The notes under the pieces: model-generated
The model's input: the letters and a program-made list of their open reading frames with translations, nothing else
Told to the model about the DNA's origin: nothing
The model's database searches: none
Part shown: positions 51,188-59,869 of the stretch, piece by piece
How positions within the stretch are numbered: position 1 is the stretch's first letter
How the letters are laid out: each line of letters opens with the position of its first letter
Translations under genes and position numbers: made by a program
From: Yoonia sp. R2331
GTDB lineage: Bacteria; Pseudomonadota; Alphaproteobacteria; Rhodobacterales; Rhodobacteraceae
Assembly: GCF_041103235.1 (NCBI RefSeq)
Contig: NZ_JBGCUN010000002.1
Location: 248,001 to 312,000 of the forward strand
DNA length: 64,000 nt
Reading direction: 5' to 3'

Positions 51188-52218
51188 TGAAGGACCGGTT
51201 GATCGCATATGCGCGGGAAGCGGGGTTTGCGGGTGTGGGTGTGTGCAGGCCCGACGCGGCCCCGGAACTGGCGGCGCGCTTGCAGGCGTTTGTGGATGCC
51301 GGGTGGCATGGGCAGATGGGTTGGATGGCGGAGCGCATGGGTTGGCGCGGTGATCCGGCAGCCCTGTGGCCGGATGCGAAATCGGTCGTCATGCTGGCCG
51401 AGAATTATGCGCCTGCCCATGATCCGCTGGCGGTGCTGGATCAGCCCGACCGCGCGGCCATCAGTGTCTATGCGCAGGGCCGCGATTATCATGATGTGGT
51501 CAAGAAGCGGCTGAAGAAAGTCGGGCGCTGGTTGATCGAACAAGCGCCGGGCACCGAGATCAAGGTGTTCGTGGACACGGCCCCGGTGATGGAGAAACCG
51601 CTGGCGCAGGCAGCAGGGCTGGGCTGGCAGGGCAAACATACCAACCTGTTGTCGCGCGAATTGGGCAATTGGTTCTTTCTGGGGGCGATCTTTACCACGC
51701 TCGAATTAGACCCTGATACAGGGGAAAACGAGCATTGCGGGTCCTGCCGGGCCTGTCTGGACATCTGTCCGACCGATGCTTTCCCGGCGCCTTTCCAGTT
51801 GGATGCGCGGCGCTGCATTTCCTATCTGACGATTGAACACAAAGGCCCGATTGACCCCGAATTGCGCGCCCGCATGGGCAACCGGATTTATGGCTGTGAC
51901 GATTGTCTGGCGGTTTGCCCGTGGAACAAGTTTGCGGCCACCGCCAAGGATCAGCGGTTGGCCGCGCGTGATGATCTGGTGGCCCCGCCGCTGGCCGACC
52001 TTGCGACGCTGGATGATGCGGGGTTTCGCGCAAAGTTCAGCGGATCGCCGATCAAGCGGATCGGGCGCGACCGGTTCCTGCGCAATGTGCTTTATGCGAT
52101 GGGCAATGCGGCGGACCCGGCATTGCTGACCCCGGCTGAGGCCCTCGTCAATGACCCGGACCCGGTTGTCGCGGATGCGGCGCGTTGGGCGGTGGCAAGG
52201 TTACGCGCAATCGCGTGA
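51187..52218 (+). CDS. queG: Epoxyqueuosine reductase
   Basis: A 343-residue cobalamin- and iron-sulfur-dependent enzyme that reduces epoxyqueuosine to queuosine at the wobble base of tRNAs. Two ferredoxin-like clusters are visible: [16 protein letters not shown] and [13 protein letters not shown]. The [15 protein letters not shown] segment between them is characteristic, and a C-terminal HEAT-like stretch ([19 protein letters not shown]) is present. The ATG at 51187 fits the family N-terminus; the frame is open upstream into the dispersed repeat. Confidence 0.93.
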   Translation: MKDRLIAYAREAGFAGVGVCRPDAAPELAARLQAFVDAGWHGQMGWMAERMGWRGDPAALWPDAKSVVMLAENYAPAHDPLAVLDQPDRAAISVYAQGRDYHDVVKKRLKKVGRWLIEQAPGTEIKVFVDTAPVMEKPLAQAAGLGWQGKHTNLLSRELGNWFFLGAIFTTLELDPDTGENEHCGSCRACLDICPTDAFPAPFQLDARRCISYLTIEHKGPIDPELRARMGNRIYGCDDCLAVCPWNKFAATAKDQRLAARDDLVAPPLADLATLDDAGFRAKFSGSPIKRIGRDRFLRNVLYAMGNAADPALLTPAEALVNDPDPVVADAARWAVARLRAIA

Positions 52219-52284
52219 TCGCCCCGCGACAGGGTCACATTTCGCCCTATCTTGAAGGGGTGAAACGCTGATGAAGGAGTGTCC

Positions 52285-53433
52285 ATGCGCCTTGCCATTC
52301 TGTTTGCCATGATCCCGATGATGTCGCTTGCGCAGGTCAGTCAGGGCCCGCCGAACGCCGATTTTCAGCCCGCTTTTGCCAATCAGACGCGCGCACCAGC
52401 GATGGCCGCCACCCCGGTGACGGTGACGCGGTTTGCGCGCGGGTTGGATGCGCCTTGGGGCATTGCAAGGCTACCGTCGGGCCAATTTCTGGTGACGGAA
52501 AAGGGCGGTGCTATGCGGATTGTTAACAGTGATGGCGCAGTCTCTGCCCCTTTGGGCGGTGTGCCACGTGTGGCCGCTGGCGGGCAGGGCGGGCTGTTGG
52601 ATGTAGCAGTCTCGCCCGATTTCAGCCGCGACCGCACAGTGTTCTGGACCTATGCCAAGCCGGTCAGCGGTGGCGCGGTGACGGCTGCGGCGCGTGGCAC
52701 CTTGGGTGCGGATGGGCAGCTGAGCGATGTGCGCGATATCTTTGTGCAGGGGCCTGCGACCTCTGGCGGGCGACACTTTGGCAGCCGGATCGTGCCGGAC
52801 CCGGATGGCACCGTCTGGATCACCACCGGTGATCGGGGCGCGGGCGATCGTGGGACGCTGGTGCAGGACCCCGGCAGCACACATGGCAAGGTGATCCGGG
52901 TGAATGCCGATGGAACGATCCCGACGGATAACCCTTTTGTCGGACGCGCGGGCGATGATGCGATCTGGTCACTGGGGCACCGCAATGCGCAGGGCGCGGC
53001 CCTAGGCCCCGGCGGGCTTTGGGCCGTGGAACACGGGCCGCGTGGGGGTGATGAGCTGAACCAACCACGGGCGGGGCGCAACTATGGCTGGCCGCTGGTG
53101 TCCTATGGGATCAACTATCGCGGCAGCGACATTGGTGCGGGACAGGCCCGCGCCGCCGGGATGGAAGAGCCGGTTTATTATTGGGACCCGGTGATCGCGC
53201 CCAGCAATATGGCGTTCTACGCGGGCAGCTATGCGCCATGGCGCGGGGATATTCTGGTGGGGTCGCTCAACCCCGGCGGGCTGGTCCGGCTGACGCTGGA
53301 TGGTGGCCGGGTCACGGGTGAGGAAAGGCTGTTGGATGGTGTGGGCCGAGTCCGCGATGTGGAAGTGTTGCCAGATGGCGCGGTGCTGGTGCTGACCGAC
53401 GCCGGAGAGATCCTGCGGGTGCAACCGGGATGA
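52285..53433 (+). CDS. PQQ-dependent sugar (aldose) dehydrogenase-like protein
   Basis: A 382-residue periplasmic protein of the soluble glucose/sorbosone dehydrogenase family (YliI/Asd-like beta-propeller). It has a signal peptide (MRLAILFAMIPMMSLAQ). Family landmarks are GLDAPWGIARLPSGQFLVTEK, GGQGGLLDVAVSPDF, SLGHRNAQGAALGPGG and EHGPRGGDELNQPRAGRNYG. PQQ and Ca2+ are the usual cofactors; no PQQ synthesis genes are nearby. The ATG at 52285 follows AAGGAG. The stop overlaps the next gene (ATGA). Confidence 0.88.
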   Translation: MRLAILFAMIPMMSLAQVSQGPPNADFQPAFANQTRAPAMAATPVTVTRFARGLDAPWGIARLPSGQFLVTEKGGAMRIVNSDGAVSAPLGGVPRVAAGGQGGLLDVAVSPDFSRDRTVFWTYAKPVSGGAVTAAARGTLGADGQLSDVRDIFVQGPATSGGRHFGSRIVPDPDGTVWITTGDRGAGDRGTLVQDPGSTHGKVIRVNADGTIPTDNPFVGRAGDDAIWSLGHRNAQGAALGPGGLWAVEHGPRGGDELNQPRAGRNYGWPLVSYGINYRGSDIGAGQARAAGMEEPVYYWDPVIAPSNMAFYAGSYAPWRGDILVGSLNPGGLVRLTLDGGRVTGEERLLDGVGRVRDVEVLPDGAVLVLTDAGEILRVQPG

Positions 53434-54425
53434 GCCTGAAGCTGTGGTTGGCGCGTGGGGCAGCCCGGATCGAACGCGGGATCGAGCAGGTCATCGTCAG
53501 GCCGCGCACGGCGCAGGTGATCGCGCCCTACGCAGGCTATGCGACGCCCGATCATCTGGTGGTGCGGGGCCGTGTGTTGGCCGCGCAACGGGTGGAACAG
53601 GTGCAAACCAGACAAAGCCGGATGCGCAACATGCGGTCGATGTTGCGGATGTTCCTGACCGATGAGGTGGCGGATGTCGCGGTGCGCGCAGGCGGGGTCG
53701 AAGGGCGCAGTGATGAAGAGGGGTATTTCACCTTGCTTTTGCCGCGCGGCCAGAAGAGCGGCTGGGTCGATGTGACCGTGACAGCCGGAGATATCGAAGC
53801 CATTTGCCCAGTGCGTGTGACAGGGCCGGGGGCGGACTTTGCCGTCATCTCGGACGTGGATGACACGATGATGGCAACCGGTGCGTGGTCACTCAGGCGC
53901 AATTTGTGGACGACGCTGACCGGCAATTCGGCCACGCGCGAGGTCTTTGCCGGCGCGGTGGACCTGATGGATGTGCTGCGCGGACAGGACCGCAACCCAA
54001 TCTACTATGTCAGCTCTTCCCCGTGGAACCTGCATGATTTTCTGGCCGCGGTCTTTGCCCGCGCGGGGCTGCCGCGCGGGCCGATGTTTCTGCGCGACTA
54101 TGGGATCAGCGAGACCCAGTTCATCACCGGCACACACGGTGATCACAAGGGGGCGGCGATTGATATCTTGATGGCCGCGCACCCCGATCTGCCCTTTGTG
54201 CTGGTGGGTGACACCGGTCAGCATGATCCGCATGTCTATGCCGCAGCGGCCCAGCGGCATCCCGGGCGCATCGCACGGGTCATCTTGCGGACCGCTGGGG
54301 CCATCGGACCAGAGGATGAAGCCGAGGTCGCCGTGCTGAAAGCGGCTGGCGTCAAGGTGCATATGGCGGACGACTATCGCGCGGCCATTGCGGACCTGAA
54401 AGACAGCCACGCGCCAGACGCATAG
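53430..54425 (+). CDS. App1-like phosphatase domain protein (DUF2183)
   Basis: A 331-residue protein with a C-terminal HAD-like domain of the App1/DUF2183 type, known in yeast as a phosphatidate phosphatase. ISDVDDTMMATG is the DxDxT catalytic motif, YYVSSSPWNLHDFL the second motif, and GDHKGAAIDIL with LVGDTGQHDPHVY the lysine and GDTGQxD motifs. The N-terminal part is a probable beta-rich domain. The bacterial substrate is unknown. It overlaps the sugar dehydrogenase gene by ATGA. Confidence 0.85.
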   Translation: MSLKLWLARGAARIERGIEQVIVRPRTAQVIAPYAGYATPDHLVVRGRVLAAQRVEQVQTRQSRMRNMRSMLRMFLTDEVADVAVRAGGVEGRSDEEGYFTLLLPRGQKSGWVDVTVTAGDIEAICPVRVTGPGADFAVISDVDDTMMATGAWSLRRNLWTTLTGNSATREVFAGAVDLMDVLRGQDRNPIYYVSSSPWNLHDFLAAVFARAGLPRGPMFLRDYGISETQFITGTHGDHKGAAIDILMAAHPDLPFVLVGDTGQHDPHVYAAAAQRHPGRIARVILRTAGAIGPEDEAEVAVLKAAGVKVHMADDYRAAIADLKDSHAPDA

Positions 54426-54480
54426 CAGCTAACACCAGATCACGGATTGAAGGCCGAACGCCGCTGCGTAGTTTGCGCCT

Positions 54481-55404
54481 ATGCATCCCCTGCGCGGCAT
54501 CCTGTTCAAAATCCTGTCGGTCGTGACCTTTATGGGCATGGCCTCGATGGTGAAAGCAGCAAGCGTCGATGTCCCACCCGGTCAGGCGGTATTTTTCCGG
54601 TCGTTCTTTGCCTTGCCGGTCATTTTCGGCTGGCTGGCGTTTCGGGGTGAATTGCGCAGTGGCTTGAAGACCCAAAACCCGATGGGCCATGTTTGGCGCG
54701 GGCTGGTGGGGACAACGGCCATGGGGCTGATGTTCACCGGATTGGGTCTGTTGCCGCTGCCAGAAGTGACGGCCATCGGCTATGCCGCGCCACTGTTGGT
54801 GGTGATCTTCGCGGCGATGTTTCTGGGCGAAGAGGTGCGCGGCTTTCGCCTGTCAGCCGTGGCGCTGGGGATGGTCGGTGTGCTGATCGTGTTGTCGCCG
54901 CGCCTTTCGGTCGGCGCAGGCCTGAACACGGCAGAAACGCTGGGTGCGGTGGTCGTGTTGATGGGGGCCATGATGGCCGCAATGGCGCAGGTTTTCGTGC
55001 GCAAACTGGTTCAGACCGAAGGCACCGCTGCAATCGTGTTCTGGTTTTCCGTGACCTCCAGCACATTGGCGCTGTTCACGCTGCCTTGGGGATGGGCGAT
55101 GCCCTCGCCCACAGTGGTGGTGCTGCTGGTCACGGCTGGGCTTTTGGGCGGGACCGGGCAAATTCTGCTGACATCAAGCTATCGCTATGCCGATGCGTCA
55201 CTGGTGGCGCCCTTTGATTATACCTCGATGCTGCTGGCGCTGATCATTGGCTATCTGGTCTTTGACGAAGTGCCGACAGGCACCATGCTGCTGGGTGCGG
55301 GCATTGTGATCCTTGCTGGTGTGCTGATTATCTGGCGCGAACGGAAACTGGGACTGGCCCGCGCGCAGCAACGCAAGGCGATGGGACACCCGGGCGGAAA
55401 TTAG
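54481..55404 (+). CDS. EamA/DMT family transporter
   Basis: A 307-residue membrane protein with ten predicted helices formed by two EamA repeats. The first has PGQAVFFRSFFALP and ends LLPLPEVTAIGYAAPLLVVIF; the second has YRYADASLVAPFDYTSMLLAL and FDEVPTGTMLLGAGIVILAGV, typical of the RhaT/RarD-like drug/metabolite transporters. The substrate is not predictable. It starts 55 bp after the App1-like gene on the same strand. Confidence 0.88.
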   Translation: MHPLRGILFKILSVVTFMGMASMVKAASVDVPPGQAVFFRSFFALPVIFGWLAFRGELRSGLKTQNPMGHVWRGLVGTTAMGLMFTGLGLLPLPEVTAIGYAAPLLVVIFAAMFLGEEVRGFRLSAVALGMVGVLIVLSPRLSVGAGLNTAETLGAVVVLMGAMMAAMAQVFVRKLVQTEGTAAIVFWFSVTSSTLALFTLPWGWAMPSPTVVVLLVTAGLLGGTGQILLTSSYRYADASLVAPFDYTSMLLALIIGYLVFDEVPTGTMLLGAGIVILAGVLIIWRERKLGLARAQQRKAMGHPGGN

Positions 55405-55462
55405 CGCCGCCGCGTCCGGCAAGACTCCGCCCGCGAAATGTGGTAGAAATAAGGCCTGTTCG

Positions 55463-55684
55463 ATGTTTCGTGTGATGAGAGTAATGAATATGAATGCCAC
55501 GGGTGGTGTGCAGGGCGCGTTTCTGGAACGCGCGGTTCGCAAGCAAAAACAAGCGGTTGAGGCGTCTAAAGCGCTGCCGCCTGAAGAACCGGAACCGTTG
55601 AAAACTCAAGAAGAATCGCCACTGGATCGCGCAAAAAGCAACTTGCGGTATCTTTTGGGCATTGGGCCCGTGCGAAAGCACTAG
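55463..55684 (+). CDS. Small hypothetical protein
   Basis: An open frame of up to 73 codons with roseobacter-like codon use. The product is polar and charged (ERAVRKQKQAVEASK, PLDRAKSNLRYLLGIGPVRKH) with no signal peptide or membrane segment. Several ATGs near the start (55463, 55484, 55490) make the true start uncertain. I do not recognise a family. It lies 58 bp after the EamA gene on the same strand. Confidence 0.5.
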   Translation: MFRVMRVMNMNATGGVQGAFLERAVRKQKQAVEASKALPPEEPEPLKTQEESPLDRAKSNLRYLLGIGPVRKH

Positions 55685-55747
55685 CCCCCGGTTTTTTGGC
55701 GATTTCGCCGACATCTGTTAGACTGCGGTCATGGATGGAGGATTGAG

Positions 55748-55924
55748 ATGATTGCACAACGCACCCAAGACCAACCCGCCCCACGGACCAAACGGCTGGT
55801 TGATATCGAAAAGTCCAAATACCCCAGCAAGGCCACGCTTGCGCTGCAAAAGCGGCCCAGACGCGAAAATGCCGCGCAACGGGCACGGCATTTCCTGCGG
55901 ATTGAAAAGGGTGGTGAGGCCTAA
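55748..55924 (+). CDS. Small basic hypothetical protein, 58 residues
   Basis: A short frame with a strong GGAGG site at 55737-55741, six bases before the ATG. The product is highly basic (KRLVDIEKSKYPSKATLALQ, QKRPRRENAAQRARHFLRI) and soluble, with no known motif. Its stop overlaps the hicA stop on the opposite strand by 4 nt. The excellent ribosome site and tight packing argue for a real gene; no function can be named. Confidence 0.55.
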   Translation: MIAQRTQDQPAPRTKRLVDIEKSKYPSKATLALQKRPRRENAAQRARHFLRIEKGGEA

Positions 55925-56115
55925 AAGCGGTTCTTGAGGCCAGCCGATTTCAGTATCGCATTGGCGGTGTGGCGGCTTTTCAGATTCTTGGGCACAGTCA
56001 ACGTGACCTTTGGCTGCCCGCCACGCCACTTTTCGTGTGACCCTTTACCACCGGGAACCTTTTCGAAAAGGTGTTGGCGCAGCAGCGCTGTGACCTTGCG
56101 GTGAAACTCTGACAC
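55921..56115 (-). CDS. hicA: HicA-type mRNA interferase toxin
   Basis: A 64-residue HicA/YcfA-like toxin with a double-stranded-RNA-binding-like fold. GGKGSHEKWRGG contains the catalytic histidine (H27), and VPKNLKSRHTANAILKSAGL is the C-terminal family segment. Such toxins cut mRNA when freed from the antitoxin. It follows the antitoxin gene after 4 nt, so the order is hicB then hicA. It overlaps the convergent small basic gene by 4 nt. Confidence 0.88.
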   Translation of the reverse strand: MSEFHRKVTALLRQHLFEKVPGGKGSHEKWRGGQPKVTLTVPKNLKSRHTANAILKSAGLKNRF

Positions 56116-56119
56116 GGGA

Positions 56120-56374
56120 TCAGGATGTGGCTGGGCCGCTTGACGCCTGACGCCAGAATACCGTTGGGATCAATTCGCGCAAAGGCTTGCTGGCAAGATC
56201 TGCCTTTGCGATGTGATTTTCGACAATCAGGTCTGTCGCGTGCGCGCGCACTTCGCTTTCGAATTCTTCAAGCGTGTCGGCTTCGATGTGAAGTCCGGTG
56301 ATGTTGCTTTCGGAAATCCAGACCTCTGCCTCGTTATCCCAGACAGCTGTCACTTCGAAATTGAGGTTGGACAT
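56120..56374 (-). CDS. hicB: HicB-type antitoxin (DUF1902-like)
   Basis: An 84-residue protein with a partial HicB/DUF1902 fold: FEVTAVWDNEAEVWISES and GLHIEADTLEEFESEVRA. It should bind and block HicA. There is no obvious C-terminal helix-turn-helix or ribbon-helix-helix, so how it would bind DNA for autoregulation is unclear. The ATG at 56374 has a well-placed AGGAG site; the frame is open upstream to 56425 through the palindromic leader. Confidence 0.82.
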   Translation of the reverse strand: MSNLNFEVTAVWDNEAEVWISESNITGLHIEADTLEEFESEVRAHATDLIVENHIAKADLASKPLRELIPTVFWRQASSGPATS

Positions 56375-56386
56375 CGGATGCTCCTG

Positions 56387-56430
56387 CCCGGTTGCTATGA
56401 CGCAAGATTCGCATATTGCGAACAACCGGG
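56387..56430. promoter_or_regulatory. Palindromic leader upstream of hicBA
   Basis: TTCGCA-TAT-TGCGAA (56408-56422) is a perfect 15-bp dyad, enclosed by the longer inverted repeat CCCGGTTG (56387-56394) and CAACCGGG (56423-56430). It lies 13-56 bp before the hicB start, where an autoregulatory operator would be expected. It could also fold in the transcript. Confidence 0.5.
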
Positions 56431-56446
56431 CAAGTGTCGCGGCGGC

Positions 56447-57313
56447 TTAGACCCGCACCAGTTTCTCGTAGCTGTCGGCCACGTCCAGTGTCAAAGCGCC
56501 GACCTCAAAGGTGTAGTCGCCAATTTGGCCGACGGGCGTGACCTCGGCCGCGGTGCCGGTCAGCCAGCATTGCTGAAAACCCTCAAGTTCTTCAGGCATG
56601 ATGTGGCGTTCGTGGACAGTCACGCCCTTTTCGCGCAGCATCTTGATGACCGTCTGGCGGGTCAGGCCGTTCAGGAAGGCATCAGCGGTGGGGGTGTGGA
56701 CCTCTCCGTCTTTCACAAAGAACAGGTTCGCGCCCGTGCATTCGGCAACATAGCCGCGATAGTCGAACATCAGCGCGTCTGAGCAGCCTTTTGCCTCTGC
56801 AGCGTGTTTCGACATGGTGGCGATCATGTAGAGCCCTGCCGCCTTGGCGTCATGCGGGATGGTTTCGGGGCTGGGGCGCTTCCATTTGGCGATGTCGAGT
56901 TTCGCGCCCTTGGTTTTAGCGTCGCCATAGTAGTTGCCCCAGGCCCAGGCCGCGATGCAGGTGCGCACCGGGTTCTTGGCAGAGGCGACGCCCATGTCCT
57001 CACCCGCGCCGCGCCACGCAAAGGCGCGCACGTAAGCATCGGTCAGATTGTTGGCGGCCAGAACCTTTGCCTTGGCGGCGGAAAGTTCGTCAGAAGTGTA
57101 GGGAATTTCGAAATCCATGCGGCTGGCAGAGAAATGCAGCCGGTCAGAATGTTCACGGTCAAGGAAGATCTTGCCGTTATAGCAGCGTTCGCCCTCGAAC
57201 ACTGAAGAGGCATAGTGCAGCGCGTGGGTCAGGACGTGAACCTGTGCGCCGCGCCAGTCAACCAATTGGCCATCCAGCCAGATTTTGCCATCACGATCAT
57301 CGTAACCCGCCAT
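56447..57313 (-). CDS. ilvE: Branched-chain amino acid aminotransferase
   Basis: A 288-residue fold-type IV PLP enzyme that makes leucine, isoleucine and valine from their keto acids. HALHYASSVFEGERCYNGK, the PLP-lysine region TIPHDAKAAGLYM, RGYVAECTGANLFFVKDG and the cofactor-phosphate loop LTGTAAEVTPVG are all present. GGGAGG precedes the ATG. It is divergent from petP across 147 bp, and hicBA follows on the same strand about 70 bp downstream. Confidence 0.94.
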   Translation of the reverse strand: MAGYDDRDGKIWLDGQLVDWRGAQVHVLTHALHYASSVFEGERCYNGKIFLDREHSDRLHFSASRMDFEIPYTSDELSAAKAKVLAANNLTDAYVRAFAWRGAGEDMGVASAKNPVRTCIAAWAWGNYYGDAKTKGAKLDIAKWKRPSPETIPHDAKAAGLYMIATMSKHAAEAKGCSDALMFDYRGYVAECTGANLFFVKDGEVHTPTADAFLNGLTRQTVIKMLREKGVTVHERHIMPEELEGFQQCWLTGTAAEVTPVGQIGDYTFEVGALTLDVADSYEKLVRV

Positions 57314-57460
57314 TGGAACCTCCCGCTACGGATTTGCATTTGTTGCGTAAGTAGGTCCGCATCGGACATAAAATTGCGCAAATTCTGTGAATCGGTATCA
57401 ATCGCGCCTTGGAATGTCAACAAGGCTGACGTATCTTCACACCAAAGAGGGGGAGACACA

Positions 57461-57973
57461 ATGGCGCAGGGGACACCCGGAGGGACCGGACAAAGCCTGC
57501 TGTTCCTGACCGACGAGCAGTTGCGCAAGGGGATCGAGGCGATGTTTTTCGCCTATCGCGGCTTTACGGCTGATCCGGATCGCATCCTGTCGGATCAAGG
57601 CTATGGCCGGGCGCATCATCGGGCGATCCATTTCATCCATCGCAGCCCCGGCACAACGGTCAATAACCTGTTGTCGGTGCTTGGCGTGACGAAACAATCG
57701 CTTAATCGTGTATTGCGCACTTTGATCGAGGACGGTTTGGTAGCGAGCACGGTAGGCAAGCGCGACAAGCGCGAGCGACATTTGACGCTGACCGATGCCG
57801 GGGCCGCGCTGGAACGGGCCCTGTCGGACGCACAACGCGACCGGATGCGCCACGCTTACCGCACCGCCGGGCCAGAGGCCGTGGCGGGCTTTCGGCAGGT
57901 GCTGGAGGCGATGATGGATGAAGAAATGCGCTTTTACTATGACGCGCTGAAGGACCAGGTTGATGAACGCTGA
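57461..57973 (+). CDS. petP: MarR family regulator PetP
   Basis: A 170-residue MarR-type winged-helix protein. The core GTTVNNLLSVLGVTKQSLNR is the recognition-helix region, and GKRDKRERHLTLTDAG the wing. Together with the response regulator directly downstream it matches the petP-petR pair first described in Rhodobacter capsulatus near the cytochrome bc1 genes, though no petABC is in this window. A strong GAGGGGGAG site precedes the ATG; the frame is open to 57215 without support. It overlaps petR by 11 nt. Confidence 0.88.
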   Translation: MAQGTPGGTGQSLLFLTDEQLRKGIEAMFFAYRGFTADPDRILSDQGYGRAHHRAIHFIHRSPGTTVNNLLSVLGVTKQSLNRVLRTLIEDGLVASTVGKRDKRERHLTLTDAGAALERALSDAQRDRMRHAYRTAGPEAVAGFRQVLEAMMDEEMRFYYDALKDQVDER

Positions 57974-58664
57974 CGACGCCCATTTGTTGATTGTTGACGA
58001 TGACGAACGCATTCGGACGTTGTTGCAGAAGTTCCTGATGCGGTCGGGGTTTCTGGTCAGTGGCGCGCGCGATGCCGCCCACGCGCGGCGCATTCTGTCG
58101 GGGTTGGAATTCGATCTGATCGTGCTGGATGTGATGATGCCGGGCGAAGATGGCATGAGCCTGTGCCGCGATCTGCGCAAGACCATCACCACGCCGATCC
58201 TGTTGTTGACCGCTAAAGGTGAGACGGATGACCGGATCACCGGGTTGGAAGCAGGGGCCGATGACTATCTGGCCAAGCCGTTTGAACCCAAAGAGCTGTT
58301 GTTGCGGATCAATGCGATCCTGCGGCGCGTGCCACAGGCCGAGCCGGTGGTGGTTGCACCCAAGGTGCTGAACCTGGGCCCGATCCGCTATGACATCGCG
58401 CGCGGTGAGATGTGGCAGGGTGATGATCTTGTGCGGTTGACCGCCACCGAGAGCCAGTTGATGCGCATCTTTTCCAGCGCGCCGGGCGAGGCGATGACCC
58501 GCGCGCGGCTGGTCGAAGAGCTCAGCCGGTCCGGTGGGCAAACGCAGGAACGCGCCGTCGACGTGCAGATCACCCGGCTGCGTCGCAAGATCGAGGCCGA
58601 TCCCAAACAGCCCCGCTATCTGCAAACCGTCCGCGGTGCCGGATATATGTTGGCCCCCGATTAA
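57963..58664 (+). CDS. petR: OmpR-family response regulator PetR
   Basis: A 233-residue two-domain response regulator. The receiver has the acidic pair in LLIVDDDERI, the phospho-acceptor Asp in DLIVLDVMMPGEDG, and the KPFEPKELLLR lysine motif. The C-terminal OmpR winged helix ends with RAVDVQITRLRRKIEADPKQ and LQTVRGAGYML. It partners PetP; no cognate histidine kinase is nearby. The ATG at 57963 lies inside the petP end. A perfect 18-bp hairpin covers its last codons and stop. Confidence 0.9.
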   Translation: MNADDAHLLIVDDDERIRTLLQKFLMRSGFLVSGARDAAHARRILSGLEFDLIVLDVMMPGEDGMSLCRDLRKTITTPILLLTAKGETDDRITGLEAGADDYLAKPFEPKELLLRINAILRRVPQAEPVVVAPKVLNLGPIRYDIARGEMWQGDDLVRLTATESQLMRIFSSAPGEAMTRARLVEELSRSGGQTQERAVDVQITRLRRKIEADPKQPRYLQTVRGAGYMLAPD

Positions 58665-58690
58665 GGGGCAACGCCCCTTAATCGGGGGCC
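58652..58690 (+). terminator. 18-bp perfect hairpin over the petR stop codon
   Basis: The arms at 58652-58669 and 58673-58690 are perfectly complementary over 18 bp with a 3-nt AAC loop. The left arm encodes the last petR codons and includes the TAA stop (58662-58664). No T tract follows, so it may be a factor-assisted terminator, an mRNA 3'-end protector or a mobile palindromic unit. A smaller ATTTTGC-TT-GCAAAAT dyad follows at 58705-58720. Confidence 0.7.
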
Positions 58691-58852
58691 GGTGCGGGTA
58701 AGCGATTTTGCTTGCAAAATTGCGGCCGCACACAGGTGGGCAGTGCGAAACAGCCAGCGTCGCGCTTCGTTTGCTCTCTTGGGGTGGGGGCGGTGCCCGC
58801 CCGTCGCCATTTCCCCTCGGACCAATGGCGCGAAAATCACGACCCCCTTTTT

Positions 58853-58909
58853 GGGGGCTTTGCCCCCGTCCGCAAGCGGACTCCCCCAGGATTATTTTGG
58901 CCAGAAGAA
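58853..58909. repeat. Dispersed hairpin repeat, copy 2 (before the deacetylase gene)
   Basis: GGGGGC-TTT-GCCCCC (58853-58867) is followed by a second hairpin GTCCGC-AA-GCGGAC (58868-58881), then CCCCCAGGATTATTTTGGCC and AGAAGAA. The first hairpin and the tail match copy 1 at 51143-51187 almost base for base; the GTCCGC hairpin is extra here. The 281-bp region 58665-58945 holds no supported gene. Confidence 0.72.
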
Positions 58910-58945
58910 GTTGCAGGTTCCGGCGCGATGGGGGAGGTTGCGGGC

Positions 58946-59869
58946 ATGACCACAGCATTGATCACCCACCCCGATTGTTATGACCATGTGACCCCGCCCG
59001 GCCACCCCGAACAGGTGGCGCGGTTGGATGCCGTTTTGGGCGCGCTGAACGGGATGGACCTTTTGCGCGTGAAGGCCCCATTGGGGGCAGAGGACGACAT
59101 TCTGCGCTGTCATCCGCAGGGACATATCAACAGCATCCGCCGTGCCGCCCCTACCGAAGGCTGGCGGTCGCTGGATGCGGATACCCATATGTCCGTGGGC
59201 ACGCTGGCCGCCGCGTTCCGTGGGGTGGGCGGGATTGTCCGCGCGGTTGATCTGGTGATGGCGGGCGAGGCCGGCAATGCCTTTGTCGCGATGCGCCCAC
59301 CCGGCCACCATGCAGAGCGTGAGACGGCGATGGGGTTTTGTTTCTTTGGCAATGTCGCGATTGCGGCGAAATATGCGCTGGATCATCACGGGTTGGACCG
59401 TGTGGCGATTGTCGATTTCGACGTGCATCACGGCAATGGCACGCAGGATCTGGTCGAAGAAGACGCACGCATCCTGTTCTGTTCCACCCATCAAAGCCCG
59501 CTGTATCCCGGCACCGGGGCCGCGCATGAAACGGGCGTGGGCAATGTGCTGAACGTGCCCTTGCCGGGCGGCACCGGTTCAAAGCCGTTTCGCGATGTGA
59601 TGGAGCGGGTCGTGTTGCCAAGGGTCGATGCGTTCTCTCCGCAACTTCTGCTGATTTCGGCGGGATTTGATGCACATGAGGCTGATCCATTGGCGGGGAT
59701 GAACCTGACGACAGAGGATTTTGCCTGGGTGACGGACCGGCTGTGCGATGTGGCGGCTGAACATTGCGCGGGCCGGGTGGTATCAAGCCTTGAGGGCGGG
59801 TATGACCTTGAGGCGCTGGGTGCGGCTGCGGCGGCCCATGTGACAGTATTGAAGGAGCGGGCGACATGA
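58946..59869 (+). CDS. Histone deacetylase-like (class II HDAC/acetylpolyamine amidohydrolase) protein
   Basis: A 307-residue zinc amidohydrolase. RPPGHHAERETAMGFCFFGN holds the catalytic His pair, and VAIVDFDVHHGNGTQD the Asp-x-His zinc ligands; LLISAGFDAHEADPLAGM supplies the third ligand. Bacterial members remove acetyl groups from polyamines, proteins or small molecules. The ATG at 58946 follows GGGGAGG; the frame is open upstream through the repeat region to 58712 without support. It overlaps xseB by ATGA. Confidence 0.9.
   Translation: MTTALITHPDCYDHVTPPGHPEQVARLDAVLGALNGMDLLRVKAPLGAEDDILRCHPQGHINSIRRAAPTEGWRSLDADTHMSVGTLAAAFRGVGGIVRAVDLVMAGEAGNAFVAMRPPGHHAERETAMGFCFFGNVAIAAKYALDHHGLDRVAIVDFDVHHGNGTQDLVEEDARILFCSTHQSPLYPGTGAAHETGVGNVLNVPLPGGTGSKPFRDVMERVVLPRVDAFSPQLLLISAGFDAHEADPLAGMNLTTEDFAWVTDRLCDVAAEHCAGRVVSSLEGGYDLEALGAAAAAHVTVLKERAT

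Noticed and set aside
58692-58949. 85-codon plus-strand frame between petR and the deacetylase gene
   Set aside because: It runs through the dispersed hairpin repeat, has no ribosome site and overlaps the well-supported start at 58946.
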